Origin: Photobacterium angustum
Lineage (GTDB): Bacteria > Pseudomonadota > Gammaproteobacteria > Enterobacterales > Vibrionaceae
DNA length: 64,000 nt
Assembly: GCF_003026365.1 (NCBI RefSeq)
Contig: NZ_PYOM01000008.1
Span: 124,001 to 188,000, forward strand
Direction: 5' to 3'
The notes under the pieces: model-generated
What the model saw: only the letters and a program-made list of their open reading frames with translations
What the model was told of the DNA's origin: nothing
Database searches by the model: none
Translations under genes and position numbers: made by a program
Shown: positions 37,006 to 47,269 of the stretch, one piece after another
Position numbering within the stretch: position 1 is the first letter of the stretch
Layout: every line of letters starts with the position of its first letter

Positions 37006-38079
37006 TTATTTTTTTGGTTCTGGCAGGGTTGGTTTAGGAATGTAACGGCCTAAACGATCAATTTTTCTTTTTTTGGAGAAGAACATTTCAAGTTCAATCA
37101 TTACGCCAGGGTTGGCGTGATAGTTATATTCACGAGGGAATTCTAGCTGCGGACGAATACCTAAATATAACCAGTGTTTGTAAATGCGTTTATTCCACGT
37201 TGCAGATATCCAATAGTTTGTGACTTCTTTATTTTCTCCTGTATCAGCACTGATCCCTGTTGAGTACTCGAATAGGATTTTATCGTCGTAGCGATGGAAC
37301 AATTCAAATTGTTGCAACAGTTCCCATTTGTCGTCTTCTTTTAAGTACTGTGCACTCGTCGTAGTTTTGAATATTTTCGAGTGTTCAGGGTTTATTGCGT
37401 AATAGCCATTAAGTGCACTTAGATAACCTAACCCTTTTGAGTGGTAATAAAAAACTTGTTGCTCGAGCTGGGTTGTCCAGTTTTCACTAATAGAATCAAC
37501 GCGTGTAAATCGCATTTTTGTGAAAGGATCAAGCGGAAGTTTTAATTTAATACCAATATCAAAATCTGAATTCCAGTTGCCAAAGTGGGCATCTTGAAGA
37601 CGAAATGCACCAACGGTATCGCCAGATGTGGTTTTGTTACCAGTGGCAATACCACGTTGCTTGTTTTCAAGACTATCGAAGTCGCCTGGCTCTGAATCAA
37701 TGATCAGTTTCCAGTCTCGTTTAACATGAGGTAGATCAAGTTTAAAATAAACTTTGAAGTCATTATCAACTTTGCCTCGATATGAATAGGACAAACGGTT
37801 ACGAATCCGTAAATAGCTTCGGTTGGTTAGTGCACTTTCGTCATCGTCTTTAGCTAAGCTTTCGTCAAGGTATTCACCAATATCATGAACGGTGTCAGTA
37901 AGTGATTGGTGTGAGTCATCAACCCAATTTGCCATGCTTGATTGATTATCGGGGTCAGTAGTTGTGTCGTTTACGGGGTCAGCTTGGCTAATACTGGGTA
38001 TGGTTGAGAGTAAAAAAATGGGTAAGCAAAGCTGTTTATAGCGATCTTTAAATGAGAATAACGGTTTCAATTTATTCAA
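37006..38079 (-). CDS. Predicted outer-membrane/exported beta-rich protein
   Basis: A 357-aa exported protein: signal peptide to about residue 33 (ISQADP), acidic linker, then alternating strands from SYLRIRNRLSYSYRGK to the aromatic-ended YHANPGVMIELEMFFSKKRK, consistent with a beta-barrel of 12 or more strands. It ends in a charged extension rather than a terminal Phe. No specific family recognised. Upstream gap of 365 bp. Confidence 0.7.
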   Translation of the reverse strand: MNKLKPLFSFKDRYKQLCLPIFLLSTIPSISQADPVNDTTTDPDNQSSMANWVDDSHQSLTDTVHDIGEYLDESLAKDDDESALTNRSYLRIRNRLSYSYRGKVDNDFKVYFKLDLPHVKRDWKLIIDSEPGDFDSLENKQRGIATGNKTTSGDTVGAFRLQDAHFGNWNSDFDIGIKLKLPLDPFTKMRFTRVDSISENWTTQLEQQVFYYHSKGLGYLSALNGYYAINPEHSKIFKTTTSAQYLKEDDKWELLQQFELFHRYDDKILFEYSTGISADTGENKEVTNYWISATWNKRIYKHWLYLGIRPQLEFPREYNYHANPGVMIELEMFFSKKRKIDRLGRYIPKPTLPEPKK

Positions 38080-38462
38080 ACTTCCTTTCTGAATACGACC
38101 CTATAAATCCAAATAAACATCAGTATAAGATGTTATTTTTACTAAGAATAGAGGTACTTAAATTTTGATGATAGTGCGCTAACAAAAGTTTGTTGTCTCA
38201 GTTGTTATATATTCATCACCAAATCATCATCTTAATGATGTGTAATCACACTATACTGAAAATAGATTTTATGATTACGTCCTCATAGCTAGGATATTAT
38301 TGATACACAGTATTTATCAATCGATTTTGAGTATTGTGGCTGATAGTTACAAAGTTTTTGTGACATAAAGTTTAAATATTAATGGTTTATTCTAGAACTT
38401 AATGACGGTTTTAGATATTTCTGTTACCAATCATGTGAAACCAAGTGCACTCGAGGGAATAT
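38080..38462. other. Divergent intergenic region
   Basis: About 380 bp between the leftward barrel protein gene and the rightward 92-aa gene. AT-rich, with scattered ATGATG-type repeats; apart from a GAGGGA ribosome-binding site near 38454 I see no specific element. Confidence 0.45.
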
Positions 38463-38741
38463 ATGGACAGTTCAGAGATAGAAAGCATGAAGCGGGATAT
38501 GTCAGTTAAAGTTCATGATATTTTTGATAACTTTGAAGAACATAATAATCGCTTACCAACGATGGAAGAGTTTCGCAGTATCTTTCATGATTGTGCTGAT
38601 AACTATTTAGGCCCATTAGATAAACAAATTGTGGATGGTATTAATGCTAATTTAGAGCGTCAACGTATCCGAGAGCAACAGTTGTGGGATGCTGTGAATG
38701 AGCTTGAGTCTGAAGAACGAGTTCGTAGAGACGCAGAATAA
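38463..38741 (+). CDS. Small acidic hypothetical protein
   Basis: A 92-aa acidic, largely helical protein: MDSSEIESMKRDM, then DIFDNFEEHNNRLPTMEEF and a charged C-terminal helix with coiled-coil character (LERQRIREQQLWDAVNELE). Start ATG at 38463 follows GAGGGA by five bases. It stops four bases before the convergent liuE stop. Unknown function. Confidence 0.68.
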   Translation: MDSSEIESMKRDMSVKVHDIFDNFEEHNNRLPTMEEFRSIFHDCADNYLGPLDKQIVDGINANLERQRIREQQLWDAVNELESEERVRRDAE

Positions 38742-38744
38742 AGT

Positions 38745-39686
38745 TTATGGGCGATGCGCCATAGCTAAAGTAACTTTAGACTGTGGGCGTATCCCCAATT
38801 GTTGGCAAAATGTCTGACTAACCAATGTGAATTTTTCTAAATCTATGCCAGTTTGGATGTTGAGACCTTGGCATAAGTAAATAACATCTTCTGTTGCTAC
38901 ATTACCACTTGCTCCTGGTGCGTATGGGCAACCACCTAATCCCGCAATACTACTGTCTATTGTAGTAATTCCCATCTGCATTGCTTGATAAATATTCGCT
39001 AATGCTTGTCCATAACTATTATGGAAATGGACGGCGATGGCTTTTGATTGAATATGCTGATTTACACATTCTAACATTGTAGCAACTCGTAATGGCGTTC
39101 CTGTTCCTATTGTGTCTCCCAGTGACACTTGATAACAGCCCATGTTGATGAGAGTCTTTGCAATTTCTGCGACTTGTTGCGGTGGTGTTTTTCCTTCGTA
39201 CGGACAATCTATCACACAGGATAAATAAGCACGTACAGGTATTAAGTGTTGATGGGCTATCGCAATAACAGATTCAAATCGTCGAAGGCTTTCATCAATA
39301 CTGGCGTGTATATTTTTTTGAGTGAAGGTTTCAGAGCAAGAAGTAAAGATAGCGACTTCATTGGCATTAACGTTAATGGCCGCTTCTAGCCCTTGTAAAT
39401 TTGGAGTTAGAGCTGAGTAAAATATATTGGGATGACGTTGAATGTGCGAAAATACACTATCTGAATCAGCCATCGTTGGGATCATCTTTGGCGAAACAAA
39501 TGCACCTGATTCGATATGTGTTAAACCTGTCTGACTCAATTCATTAATCAGCGCTATTTTAAGAGCTGTTGCTTTATCACCTAATTTTGAAAGGTGAGGT
39601 TCGTTTTGTAATCCATCACGGGGACCAACCTCAAAAACGGTAATAGCATCGGGTAGCGATAATTGAAGCTTATTCGTTAATGTCAT
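38745..39686 (-). CDS. liuE: Hydroxymethylglutaryl-CoA lyase
   Basis: A 313-aa TIM-barrel lyase that splits HMG-CoA to acetoacetate and acetyl-CoA, the last step of leucine degradation. Visible: VGPRDGLQNE at the N-terminus with the metal-binding Asp, SCVIDCPYEG, and the signature GLGGCPYAPGASGNVATED holding the catalytic Cys. Its start overlaps the liuC stop by 17 bp with a GGAG site inside liuC, so the two are coupled. Confidence 0.95.
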   Translation of the reverse strand: MTLTNKLQLSLPDAITVFEVGPRDGLQNEPHLSKLGDKATALKIALINELSQTGLTHIESGAFVSPKMIPTMADSDSVFSHIQRHPNIFYSALTPNLQGLEAAINVNANEVAIFTSCSETFTQKNIHASIDESLRRFESVIAIAHQHLIPVRAYLSCVIDCPYEGKTPPQQVAEIAKTLINMGCYQVSLGDTIGTGTPLRVATMLECVNQHIQSKAIAVHFHNSYGQALANIYQAMQMGITTIDSSIAGLGGCPYAPGASGNVATEDVIYLCQGLNIQTGIDLEKFTLVSQTFCQQLGIRPQSKVTLAMAHRP

Positions 39687-40473
39687 TGGCTTTACTCCAA
39701 CTTGGTGGGACTTTATCGAAAAAAGCTTGTATGCCTTCTTGTGCTTGTGGTGAACATCTGACTTTGGCGATTAATTCACTGGTATAACGAATTAAACACT
39801 GATCAATTATTGTGATTTCGCATTGTCTACATAAGGTTTTGACTGTTGCAAGAGCAGCTGGACTATTGGTTAAGATTTGTTGAATTATTACCTGTTTTTC
39901 TTGTTGTATATCATCACAAATATGATGAATTAAACCAAGTTCGTGTGCTTGTTCTACCGTGATTAACTCTGCGGTTAACATAAAACGTTTTGCTTGGCGG
40001 ATACCTATCGCACGACAAACATACGGGGCAATTGTTGCAGGCACTAACCCTAACCTTACTTCACTTAAACAGAATTTAGCGTTGATACTTGCAATAGCAA
40101 TATCACAGCAACAAATTAACCCTAATGCGCCCCCAAAAGCAGCACCTTGAACGACGGCAATGGTGGGAGCTGGAAAGTGATTGAGTTGATTTAGAAGTTC
40201 AGCAAGTTGAGCTGCATCTTTTTGATTATTTTCCTCTGTTTCTAAAGCAATGTTTTTCATCCAATGCAGATCAGCACCCGATGAAAAATGTTTACCATTG
40301 GCTTCAAGTAGTAGGCCGCGTATCTCTTTGTTTATTTTAAGTTGATTAAGGGCGGTGAGCAGATCACCGATGATTTCAGCATTGAAAGCATTCGATTTAT
40401 CGACACGGTTTAAAGTAATGGTCGCGATATTATTAGGTGAAACCGACACTAAGATATTTGGTTGTGTTTTCAT
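39670..40473 (-). CDS. liuC: Methylglutaconyl-CoA hydratase-like enoyl-CoA hydratase
   Basis: A crotonase-fold enzyme of about 267 aa. Motifs: SNAFNAEIIGDLLTAL, KHFSSGADLHWMKN (oxyanion loop), AVVQGAAFGGALGLICCCDIAIA with the second oxyanion Gly, and EVRLGLVPATIAPYV. I prefer the ATG at 40473, beginning MKTQPN, over the upstream Met, which would extend it through the liuB end. Position between liuB and liuE identifies it as methylglutaconyl-CoA hydratase. Confidence 0.9.
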   Translation of the reverse strand: MKTQPNILVSVSPNNIATITLNRVDKSNAFNAEIIGDLLTALNQLKINKEIRGLLLEANGKHFSSGADLHWMKNIALETEENNQKDAAQLAELLNQLNHFPAPTIAVVQGAAFGGALGLICCCDIAIASINAKFCLSEVRLGLVPATIAPYVCRAIGIRQAKRFMLTAELITVEQAHELGLIHHICDDIQQEKQVIIQQILTNSPAALATVKTLCRQCEITIIDQCLIRYTSELIAKVRCSPQAQEGIQAFFDKVPPSWSKANDINE

Positions 40474-40489
40474 AATATGACCTAAAAAG

Positions 40490-42097
40490 TTACATGCGGA
40501 AAATACCAAATCGGGTTTCTTTTATAGGGACATGCTGAGTAATTGAAAGCGCCTGGGCTAATACATCACGTGTAGATTTAGGATCAATAATGCCGTCATC
40601 CCATAGCCTTGCACTGGCGAAGTAGGGATGACCTTGTTTGTCATAGAGTTCTAAAATCGGTTGTTTTATTTGTTGTTCGTCTTGCTCCGTCCACGGTTTA
40701 TTTTCTCGTTGGCGGATAGCTTGAGTGATTTGTGATAAGACTTCAGCGGCTTGCTCACCACCCATGACGGATATGCGCGCATTAGGCCACATCCATAACA
40801 GAGTTGGATCATAAGCTCTTCCACACATGCCATAATTCCCTGCGCCGTATGAGCCTCCGATGATAACGGTAAATTTGGGCACATTGGCACAAGCAACAGC
40901 CATCACCATTTTTGCGCCGTGTTTTGCAATACCTTCTGCTTCAACCCGTTTACCAACCATAAATCCGGTGATGTTTTGTAAAAACAACAGAGGGATTTTC
41001 CGCTTACAGCATAGCTCAATAAAGTGAGCGCCTTTTTGTGCCGATTCTGAAAATAGAATGCCATTGTTAGCAATAATACCAACAGGGTGGCCTTCAATAG
41101 CTCCAAAGCCACAAACGAGGGTATTGCCATACATGGCTTTAAATTCGTCAAATTCAGAGTTGTCGACTAAACGGGCGATGAGCTCTTTAATATCAAATGG
41201 AATACGGATATTGGTACCCACTATGCCGTAGATGTCATCCATGCTGTATTTCGGTGGGGATGCAGTGGAATTATGATGAGTGTTTGCACTTGGTATATTG
41301 CAACTGGCAATAGCATCACGTGCAAGATTCAATGCATGGGGTTCATCATTAGCATAGTAATCAGCAAGACCTGATGTTTTACAATGAACATCGGCACCGC
41401 CTAATTCTTGTGCTGTTACTTCTTCACCTGTTGCTGCTTTTACTAAAGGGGGACCAGCTAAATAGATTGTTGCTTGATCTTTTACCATGATAGACACATC
41501 AGCCATAGCTGGAATGTATGCGCCACCTGCAGTGCAAAGCCCCATAACAACAGCAATTTGAGGGATCCCTTTCGCTGACATTTGGGCTTGATTGAAAAAG
41601 ATACGACCAAAATGATCTTTATCGGCAAAAACTTCGGCTTGGTGTGGTAGGTTAGCACCGCCTGAATCAACAATATAAATACAGGGAAGATGACACTTTT
41701 CAGCGATTTCTTGGGCTCTAAGGTGTTTCTTTACCGTTAGTGGGAAATATGTTCCACCCTTAACCGAAGGATCATTAGCAATGATCATACACGCATGCTG
41801 GTGGATGTAGCCAATGCCAGTAATAATGCCAGCACAAGGAACGGCTTCGCTATAGACATTTAGTGCGGCAAAAGGTGCAATTTCTAACCATGGACTGTGT
41901 TTATCAAGTAACTGATGAATTCTTTGTCTTACTGGTTGCTTACCTTGTTTTTTTTGATGTGATAATGCCGATTCTCCACCACCTTGATGGATTATCTCTA
42001 GGTGGTTATTTAAGTCGTCAACCAACAATTGCATCTCATCCTTATTGTTTTTGAACCATTGGCTGGTTGTATCTACTTTTGAGGTAAGTTGAGCCAT
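40490..42097 (-). CDS. liuB: Methylcrotonyl-CoA carboxylase, carboxyltransferase subunit
   Basis: A 535-aa biotin-dependent carboxyltransferase beta-type subunit that transfers CO2 from biotin to 3-methylcrotonyl-CoA. It carries both carboxyltransferase lobes: [42 protein letters not shown], then [22 protein letters not shown] and [16 protein letters not shown]. This matches acyl-CoA carboxylase beta chains. The partner biotin carboxylase/biotin carrier subunit is not encoded in the operon. Confidence 0.94.
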   Translation of the reverse strand: MAQLTSKVDTTSQWFKNNKDEMQLLVDDLNNHLEIIHQGGGESALSHQKKQGKQPVRQRIHQLLDKHSPWLEIAPFAALNVYSEAVPCAGIITGIGYIHQHACMIIANDPSVKGGTYFPLTVKKHLRAQEIAEKCHLPCIYIVDSGGANLPHQAEVFADKDHFGRIFFNQAQMSAKGIPQIAVVMGLCTAGGAYIPAMADVSIMVKDQATIYLAGPPLVKAATGEEVTAQELGGADVHCKTSGLADYYANDEPHALNLARDAIASCNIPSANTHHNSTASPPKYSMDDIYGIVGTNIRIPFDIKELIARLVDNSEFDEFKAMYGNTLVCGFGAIEGHPVGIIANNGILFSESAQKGAHFIELCCKRKIPLLFLQNITGFMVGKRVEAEGIAKHGAKMVMAVACANVPKFTVIIGGSYGAGNYGMCGRAYDPTLLWMWPNARISVMGGEQAAEVLSQITQAIRQRENKPWTEQDEQQIKQPILELYDKQGHPYFASARLWDDGIIDPKSTRDVLAQALSITQHVPIKETRFGIFRM

Positions 42098-42107
42098 GGC
42101 TTACTCC

Positions 42108-43268
42108 TTAGCGAGCTGATTCTGAGAATAATTCACGTCCAATTAGCATGCGTCTTATCTCTGAAGTTCCTGCACCAATTTCATAAAGTTTGGCATCTCG
42201 TAATAAACGTCCGGCAGGGTAATCATTGATATAGCCATTACCACCGAGTATTTGAATAGTTTCTAACGCCATTTTCGTGGCTAGTTCAGCACTGAGCAAA
42301 ATCACTCCAGCTGCATCTTTACGGGTGACTTCACCGCGGTCACAGGCTTTTGCTACGGTGTAAACATAACTGCGAGCAGCATTGAGTTGGGTATACATGT
42401 CTGCAACTTTAGCTTGGATTAGTTCAAATTCACCAATCGCTTTGCCAAATTGCTTTCGTTCATGTATGTAAGGGATCACGACATCCAAACATGATTGCGC
42501 AATACCGAGTGGGCCGGCGGCAAGTACTACGCGCTCGAAGTCTAATCCACTCATTAAGACTTTTGCGCCGCGGTCGACGTCACCCAGTACATTTTGTTTC
42601 GGTACTTTGCAGTTAATAAAAACTAACTCGCAAGTATTTGAGCCACGCATTCCTAATTTGTTGAGCTTTTGCGCAGTAGAAAAACCATCAAATTGTGATT
42701 CGATAATAAAGGCGGTGATTGCTTTGGCTGAGGTGCGGGCATACACCACAAGCGTATTGGCCTCTGGTCCATTAGTGATCCACATTTTATTACCGTTGAG
42801 AACAAAATGATCGCCGTGATTTTCTGCTTTTAACTGCATACTCATAACATCAGATCCAGCATTGACTTCACTCATTGCCAGTGCACCAATATGTTCTCCA
42901 GTGATTAATGCAGGCAGGTATTGTTGTTTCTGAGCATCATTACCATTTCTAAAGATTTGATTGGCACATAAGTTGGAATGGGCACCGTAGCTTAATCCGA
43001 TTGAGGCAGAAGCACGGCTGATCTCTTCCATCACGATAACATGCTCTAAATAGCCCATAGCAGCCCCACCGTATTGTTCACCAATGGTGACGCCAAGTAA
43101 GCCCATTTGACCTAATGATTGCCAAAGATAGTGGGGAAATTGATTATCTTGATCTATTTCGTTAGCGATAGGGGCAATATATTCAGCTGCATATAAGTTA
43201 ACTTGTTCGCGCAGCATATTGGCAGTATCACCTAAATCAAAGTTGAGCGGTGCGTATTGGCTATTCAT
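42108..43268 (-). CDS. liuA: Isovaleryl-CoA dehydrogenase
   Basis: A 386-aa flavin acyl-CoA dehydrogenase catalysing isovaleryl-CoA to 3-methylcrotonyl-CoA. It has [14 protein letters not shown] and [17 protein letters not shown]. The catalytic base is Glu245 in [10 protein letters not shown], the internal position that marks isovaleryl-CoA dehydrogenases, followed by [33 protein letters not shown] (read in pieces). First enzyme of the liu operon, 31 bp after liuR. Confidence 0.95.
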   Translation of the reverse strand: MNSQYAPLNFDLGDTANMLREQVNLYAAEYIAPIANEIDQDNQFPHYLWQSLGQMGLLGVTIGEQYGGAAMGYLEHVIVMEEISRASASIGLSYGAHSNLCANQIFRNGNDAQKQQYLPALITGEHIGALAMSEVNAGSDVMSMQLKAENHGDHFVLNGNKMWITNGPEANTLVVYARTSAKAITAFIIESQFDGFSTAQKLNKLGMRGSNTCELVFINCKVPKQNVLGDVDRGAKVLMSGLDFERVVLAAGPLGIAQSCLDVVIPYIHERKQFGKAIGEFELIQAKVADMYTQLNAARSYVYTVAKACDRGEVTRKDAAGVILLSAELATKMALETIQILGGNGYINDYPAGRLLRDAKLYEIGAGTSEIRRMLIGRELFSESAR

Positions 43269-43299
43269 GGTAAAGCCTCCTTTGCGGGAACAGTTGTGA

Positions 43300-43686
43300 C
43301 TACTTGTTTTTGTATAGGTCTGATTTTATTAAGGCGTGCTTGCAGCGTTTTTTTGCGCGTTCAAGTTCAATAAGAGTGATATCAATATCAGCGCGTTGAT
43401 GAGTTAGTTGTCGTTGTTTTTGATCGATGATATCGATCATAGAAAGTAGCTGATCATGGCTTTTATTGTCATCGTATAAACTGAAGAGTTCCCCGATCTC
43501 TTGTAAAGAAAAGCCTAAACGCTTACCGCGAAGTATTAAACCGAGCCGAATTTTATCTCGCCGTCCATAGACACGGTTTACGCCGTCTCGTTTCGGTGAA
43601 AGCAAGCCTATATCTTCATAAAAGCGAATACTGCGTGGTGTTATTTTAAATTCGTTTGCAAGCTCGCTGATTTTGAAAGTCATCAC
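43300..43686 (-). CDS. liuR: MerR-family regulator LiuR
   Basis: A 128-aa MerR-type regulator: helix-turn-helix [39 protein letters not shown] (read in pieces), then a helical dimerisation region ending in basic residues. LiuR controls branched-chain amino acid degradation in many Gammaproteobacteria. It is the first gene of the leftward liu operon, next to a LiuR-type palindrome. Confidence 0.9.
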   Translation of the reverse strand: MMTFKISELANEFKITPRSIRFYEDIGLLSPKRDGVNRVYGRRDKIRLGLILRGKRLGFSLQEIGELFSLYDDNKSHDQLLSMIDIIDQKQRQLTHQRADIDITLIELERAKKRCKHALIKSDLYKNK

Positions 43687-43781
43687 ATTGAGTCTCCTGC
43701 AACGTTAGATAGGTAAAAACTTTTCACCTATCGGTTAAGCAGAGCAGTGATTTTGAGTATTAAAATCCCAGCCAATGTTTC

Positions 43782-43797
43782 TTAACGTTTACGTAAA
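43782..43797. promoter_or_regulatory. Predicted LiuR operator
   Basis: TTAACGTTTACGTAAA lies between the divergent liuR and thiolase genes. It has ACGT half-sites arranged as in the LiuR motif described for Gammaproteobacteria (ACGT-centred, roughly TTTACGTAAACGTAAA). A half-site-like TTGACGTAAAG at 43866-43876 may be a second element. It would control both flanking operons. Confidence 0.72.
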
Positions 43798-43887
43798 TGT
43801 TAGTGCTATGCTTACAAAAGCGTCAAGAAATCCCCTAATATTCCTGCAAGGCAATGTTTTCTAAATTGACGTAAAGAGGTGATTGGT

Positions 43888-45162
43888 ATGAGTAAGGATA
43901 TTCTGATCGTTGCTGCTAAAAGAACGCCAATTGGGAGTTTTCAAGGCGATTTACGGCATTTTTCAGCATCTCAGCTGGGCAGTATTGTTATTGAAGCAGC
44001 ATTACGAGATGTTAAACGTGCTCAGCCAACAGATACTACTCAAGAACATAATAGTGAGATGGAGTATGAGCACATTGCACAATTGATTGATGAAGTCTTT
44101 ATGGGGTGTGTGTTAACGGCAGGTGTTGGGCAAGCACCTGCAAGACAAGCTGCTTTGATGGCAAAAATTCCTATATCGGTTGCTTGTACAACGATAAACA
44201 AAGTTTGTGGCTCTGGGTTAAAATCTATCTTATTGGCTTGCGATATGATTAAAGCTGGGGCGATTCGAACGGCTGTAGCAGGGGGCATGGAGAGCATGAC
44301 CAATGCCCCTTATTTACTCACAGACAGCCGAAATGGTATGCGAATAGGCCATAAAGCGGTACTGGATCATTTATACCTAGATGGATTGCAAGATGCATTT
44401 GATGGGCATTTAATGGGCGTTTATGGCCAACAAACGGCGAGTAAGTATGATATTTCACGCGAAACCATGGATGAGTGGGCTATAAGGTCAATCAATAAAG
44501 CCCGAGAAGCGGATAATAGTCAGGCATTTCACGCTGAAATTGTCCCTATTACCGCCCAGAGTAAAAAAGCCTTGATGACAGTTGAAAAAGATCAGCACCC
44601 AAATGAAGTTAACCCAAAGAAAATACCAAATCTCCCACCTTTATTTTCTCAACACGGTGAACAAGGCACGATCACAGCTGCTTCATCAAGTGCTATTGGT
44701 GACGGCGCTGCAGCTCTAGTGTTAATGGAAGCAGAGCAAGTTCGCCGACAAGGCTTAGATCCTCTGGCGACAATTAAAGGGTATGCAAGTCATAGTCGTG
44801 ATCCTGATGAGTTTACCATTGCACCTATTCATGCCATTAACCAATTATTAGATGATCTTAATTGGTCCATTGATGATGTTGATTTGTGGGAAATTAACGA
44901 AGCTTTTGCTGTGGTGACAATTGCCGCGATAGAGCAGTTAGGTATTGATGCTGAAAAAGTGAATGTTAACGGTGGAGCTTGTGCATTAGGCCATCCAATA
45001 GGCGCTACAGGAACAAGAGTCGTGGTGACATTAACCCATGCATTACGACAAAAAGTGCAAATGTTGAGTAGCACTAAAATTAAAACGCTTAAAGGTGTTG
45101 CTGCTGTATGTGTTGGCGGAGGGGAAGCATTAGCAATTGCGATTGAAGTTGATGTTAAATAG
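43888..45162 (+). CDS. Acetyl-CoA C-acyltransferase (thiolase)
   Basis: A thiolase of 424 aa. INKVCGSGLKSIL has the nucleophilic Cys; NEAFAVVT, then GGACALGHPIGATGTRVVV and AVCVGGGEALAIAIE complete the fold. It is about 30 residues longer than usual, owing to an insertion near residues 33-55 (QPTDTTQEHNSEMEYEH). Start: ATG at 43888 has GAGG nine bases upstream. In the leucine pathway it would convert acetoacetyl-CoA to acetyl-CoA. First gene of the rightward operon. Confidence 0.92.
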   Translation: MSKDILIVAAKRTPIGSFQGDLRHFSASQLGSIVIEAALRDVKRAQPTDTTQEHNSEMEYEHIAQLIDEVFMGCVLTAGVGQAPARQAALMAKIPISVACTTINKVCGSGLKSILLACDMIKAGAIRTAVAGGMESMTNAPYLLTDSRNGMRIGHKAVLDHLYLDGLQDAFDGHLMGVYGQQTASKYDISRETMDEWAIRSINKAREADNSQAFHAEIVPITAQSKKALMTVEKDQHPNEVNPKKIPNLPPLFSQHGEQGTITAASSSAIGDGAAALVLMEAEQVRRQGLDPLATIKGYASHSRDPDEFTIAPIHAINQLLDDLNWSIDDVDLWEINEAFAVVTIAAIEQLGIDAEKVNVNGGACALGHPIGATGTRVVVTLTHALRQKVQMLSSTKIKTLKGVAAVCVGGGEALAIAIEVDVK

Positions 45163-45202
45163 TATGACATTGAAGAGTGTAATGAAGTTGAAGGAGTAAG
45201 TG

Positions 45203-46402
45203 ATGACAGGAATGGTTAATGTTTCTTATATCCGTTGTACTGATGGACATAGTATTGGTGTATTAGAGCTGGATAATCCATCATCGCTTAATGCACTTAC
45301 GTTAAATATGCATAAAACGATTTACCAGTATTTACAGCTTTGGCGTGAAGATGAAAGCATTGTTGCTGTAATTTTTAAATCGAAGGGTGATCGTGCTTTT
45401 TGTGCGGGTGGGGATGTGCGCAGTATGTATTATGCAATGGAAAATGATCCTGCTTTAAATCATCAACATAAGCCACCACAAATAGATTTAGATCAAATCG
45501 ATAGCCACGTAGCTAAACCGTTTTTAACTGAATATTTCTCTGTCGAATATAGTTGTAATTTACTCATCCATCACTACAACAAACCCGTTATTGCGTGGGG
45601 ACATGGGTTCATCATGGGGGGAGGGTTAGGTTTATATATAGGCGCAAGTCACCGCGTTGCTTTACCTAATACAGTATTAGCGATGCCAGAAATAACTATT
45701 GGCTTATACCCTGATGTTGGTGCGACATGGTTTTTAAATCAGCTTCCTGCTGGTATCGGTTTGTTTTTGGGATTAACAGGCGCACGTGTCAATGTTTGTG
45801 ATGCTCGTGATTTAGCGATGGTTGATCATATTGTTTCAAATAATGCTTACGATAATGTCGTCAGACAGTTAAAGGATTACCCATGGTCAACAGTATTGGC
45901 TGATACACAAAGTCAGCCATTGGTATCCGAAGTAGTCTCGACCATATTAAATAACAGTGCTGTAGAAGCGCACTCCGTGTTACCAGCAAATCAATTAATG
46001 CCATACTTTGCGCAAATTCAGGCGGCCTGTTTTTCCCAATCATTACCTACTATTTACGAACAGATTAATGCCATTGATGGTTTAGGGCTCTGGATTGAGA
46101 CTGCAAAAAAGGCAATGAATGCAGGTAGCCCTATTACCGCACATATCTGTTTTAAACAAATACAGGACTATAAAGATGTATCTTTACTAGACTGTATAAA
46201 AATGGAATTGGGCCTTTCAGTGAATTGTGGTTTGTTGGGTGAGTTTAAAGAAGGTGTCCGAGCGCATTTAATTGATAAAGATTATACGCCTAACTGGATT
46301 TATTCATCAGTAAGTGATGTTGATACAAAAATCGTTGAGCAAATATTTACACCTATCTGGTCTGAGCATGAAAATCCACTTAATCAGGTGAATATTAGCT
46401 AA
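45203..46402 (+). CDS. 3-hydroxyisobutyryl-CoA hydrolase-like enoyl-CoA hydratase
   Basis: A 399-aa protein of the ECH_2/3-hydroxyisobutyryl-CoA hydrolase branch of the crotonase family. Motifs FCAGGDVRSMYYAME, HGFIMGGGLGLYIGASHRV, PEITIGLYPDVGATWFLNQLP and a long C-terminal extension match that branch and its 340-400 aa length. It hydrolyses a CoA intermediate of valine catabolism. Start ATG 45203 follows AAGGAG. It lies 40 bp after the thiolase. Confidence 0.87.
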   Translation: MTGMVNVSYIRCTDGHSIGVLELDNPSSLNALTLNMHKTIYQYLQLWREDESIVAVIFKSKGDRAFCAGGDVRSMYYAMENDPALNHQHKPPQIDLDQIDSHVAKPFLTEYFSVEYSCNLLIHHYNKPVIAWGHGFIMGGGLGLYIGASHRVALPNTVLAMPEITIGLYPDVGATWFLNQLPAGIGLFLGLTGARVNVCDARDLAMVDHIVSNNAYDNVVRQLKDYPWSTVLADTQSQPLVSEVVSTILNNSAVEAHSVLPANQLMPYFAQIQAACFSQSLPTIYEQINAIDGLGLWIETAKKAMNAGSPITAHICFKQIQDYKDVSLLDCIKMELGLSVNCGLLGEFKEGVRAHLIDKDYTPNWIYSSVSDVDTKIVEQIFTPIWSEHENPLNQVNIS

Positions 46403-46504
46403 CTATTTATAATAACTTAGTTTTTATGAATAGAATTATTGTGATAGTCAAATATACGTTAAAGTAGCAAAGTCAAAAATTTTGTTTTAATTCAGGAGCA
46501 ATAA

Positions 46505-47263
46505 ATGAATATTGAGAATAGCGTTGTTGTCATTACCGGTGCTAGTCAAGGTCTAGGCCAGATGATGGCTGTAACTCTAGCTCAAATGGGCGCTGAATTG
46601 GCTTTAATTGATATCAACTCAGCTGGGCTACGTCAAACGCAAGATCAGTGCCATATGCTAAATAGTAAAGCAATGATCTATGAGGCTGACGTAACAAGCG
46701 AAGAGGAAGTTGTTCAAGCATTTGCGCATATTATTGAAGATTTCGGTCATATTAATGTCTTAATTAACAATGCTGGTATTCTTGATGATGGCTTGCTGGT
46801 TAGTGAAAGTAATGACGTATTAACGAAAATGCCTTTAGAACAATTTCAAACGGTGATGGATGTTAATGTTACTGGTTCATTTTTGTGTGGACGAGAAGCT
46901 GCTGAAAAGATGATCAAAACTGGATCACAAGGCGTTATTATTAACATTTCAAGTGTCGCTAGAGCAGGAACATTAGGCCAAACTAACTACGCGGCATCAA
47001 AAGCTGCAGTTGCAACTATGGCTGTGGGTTGGTCTAAAGAGTTAGCAAAATATGGTATTCGTGTTGCTGCAATTGCTCCCGGTTTGATTGATACTCCTTT
47101 AACAGACCAATTGAAGCCCGAAGTGCTTGAAAAAATGAAGGCGTCAGCACCTTTAGAGCGTGTTGGTGAGCCTGAAGAGGTTGCTCATACAGTGAAGTAT
47201 ATTATTGAGAATGACTACTTCACTGGGCGTATTCTCGAAATTGATGGTGGTATGCGTTTATAA
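46505..47263 (+). CDS. Short-chain dehydrogenase/reductase (FabG-like)
   Basis: A 252-aa classical SDR: TGASQGLGQMMAV (coenzyme loop), NNAGILDDG, Ser in NISSVA, the active Tyr-Lys in NYAASKAAV, and APGLIDTPLTDQL. Closest in layout to 3-oxoacyl-ACP or 3-hydroxyacyl-CoA type reductases. Substrate unknown. It is 100 bp downstream of the hydrolase-like gene and may be part of the same catabolic region. Confidence 0.88.
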   Translation: MNIENSVVVITGASQGLGQMMAVTLAQMGAELALIDINSAGLRQTQDQCHMLNSKAMIYEADVTSEEEVVQAFAHIIEDFGHINVLINNAGILDDGLLVSESNDVLTKMPLEQFQTVMDVNVTGSFLCGREAAEKMIKTGSQGVIINISSVARAGTLGQTNYAASKAAVATMAVGWSKELAKYGIRVAAIAPGLIDTPLTDQLKPEVLEKMKASAPLERVGEPEEVAHTVKYIIENDYFTGRILEIDGGMRL

Positions 47264-47269
47264 CGTTAA

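Noticed and set aside
39670-39686. A hidden liuD gene between liuC and liuE.
   Set aside because: liuC and liuE overlap, so there is no room; no biotin carboxylase or biotin-carrier motif appears in any frame.
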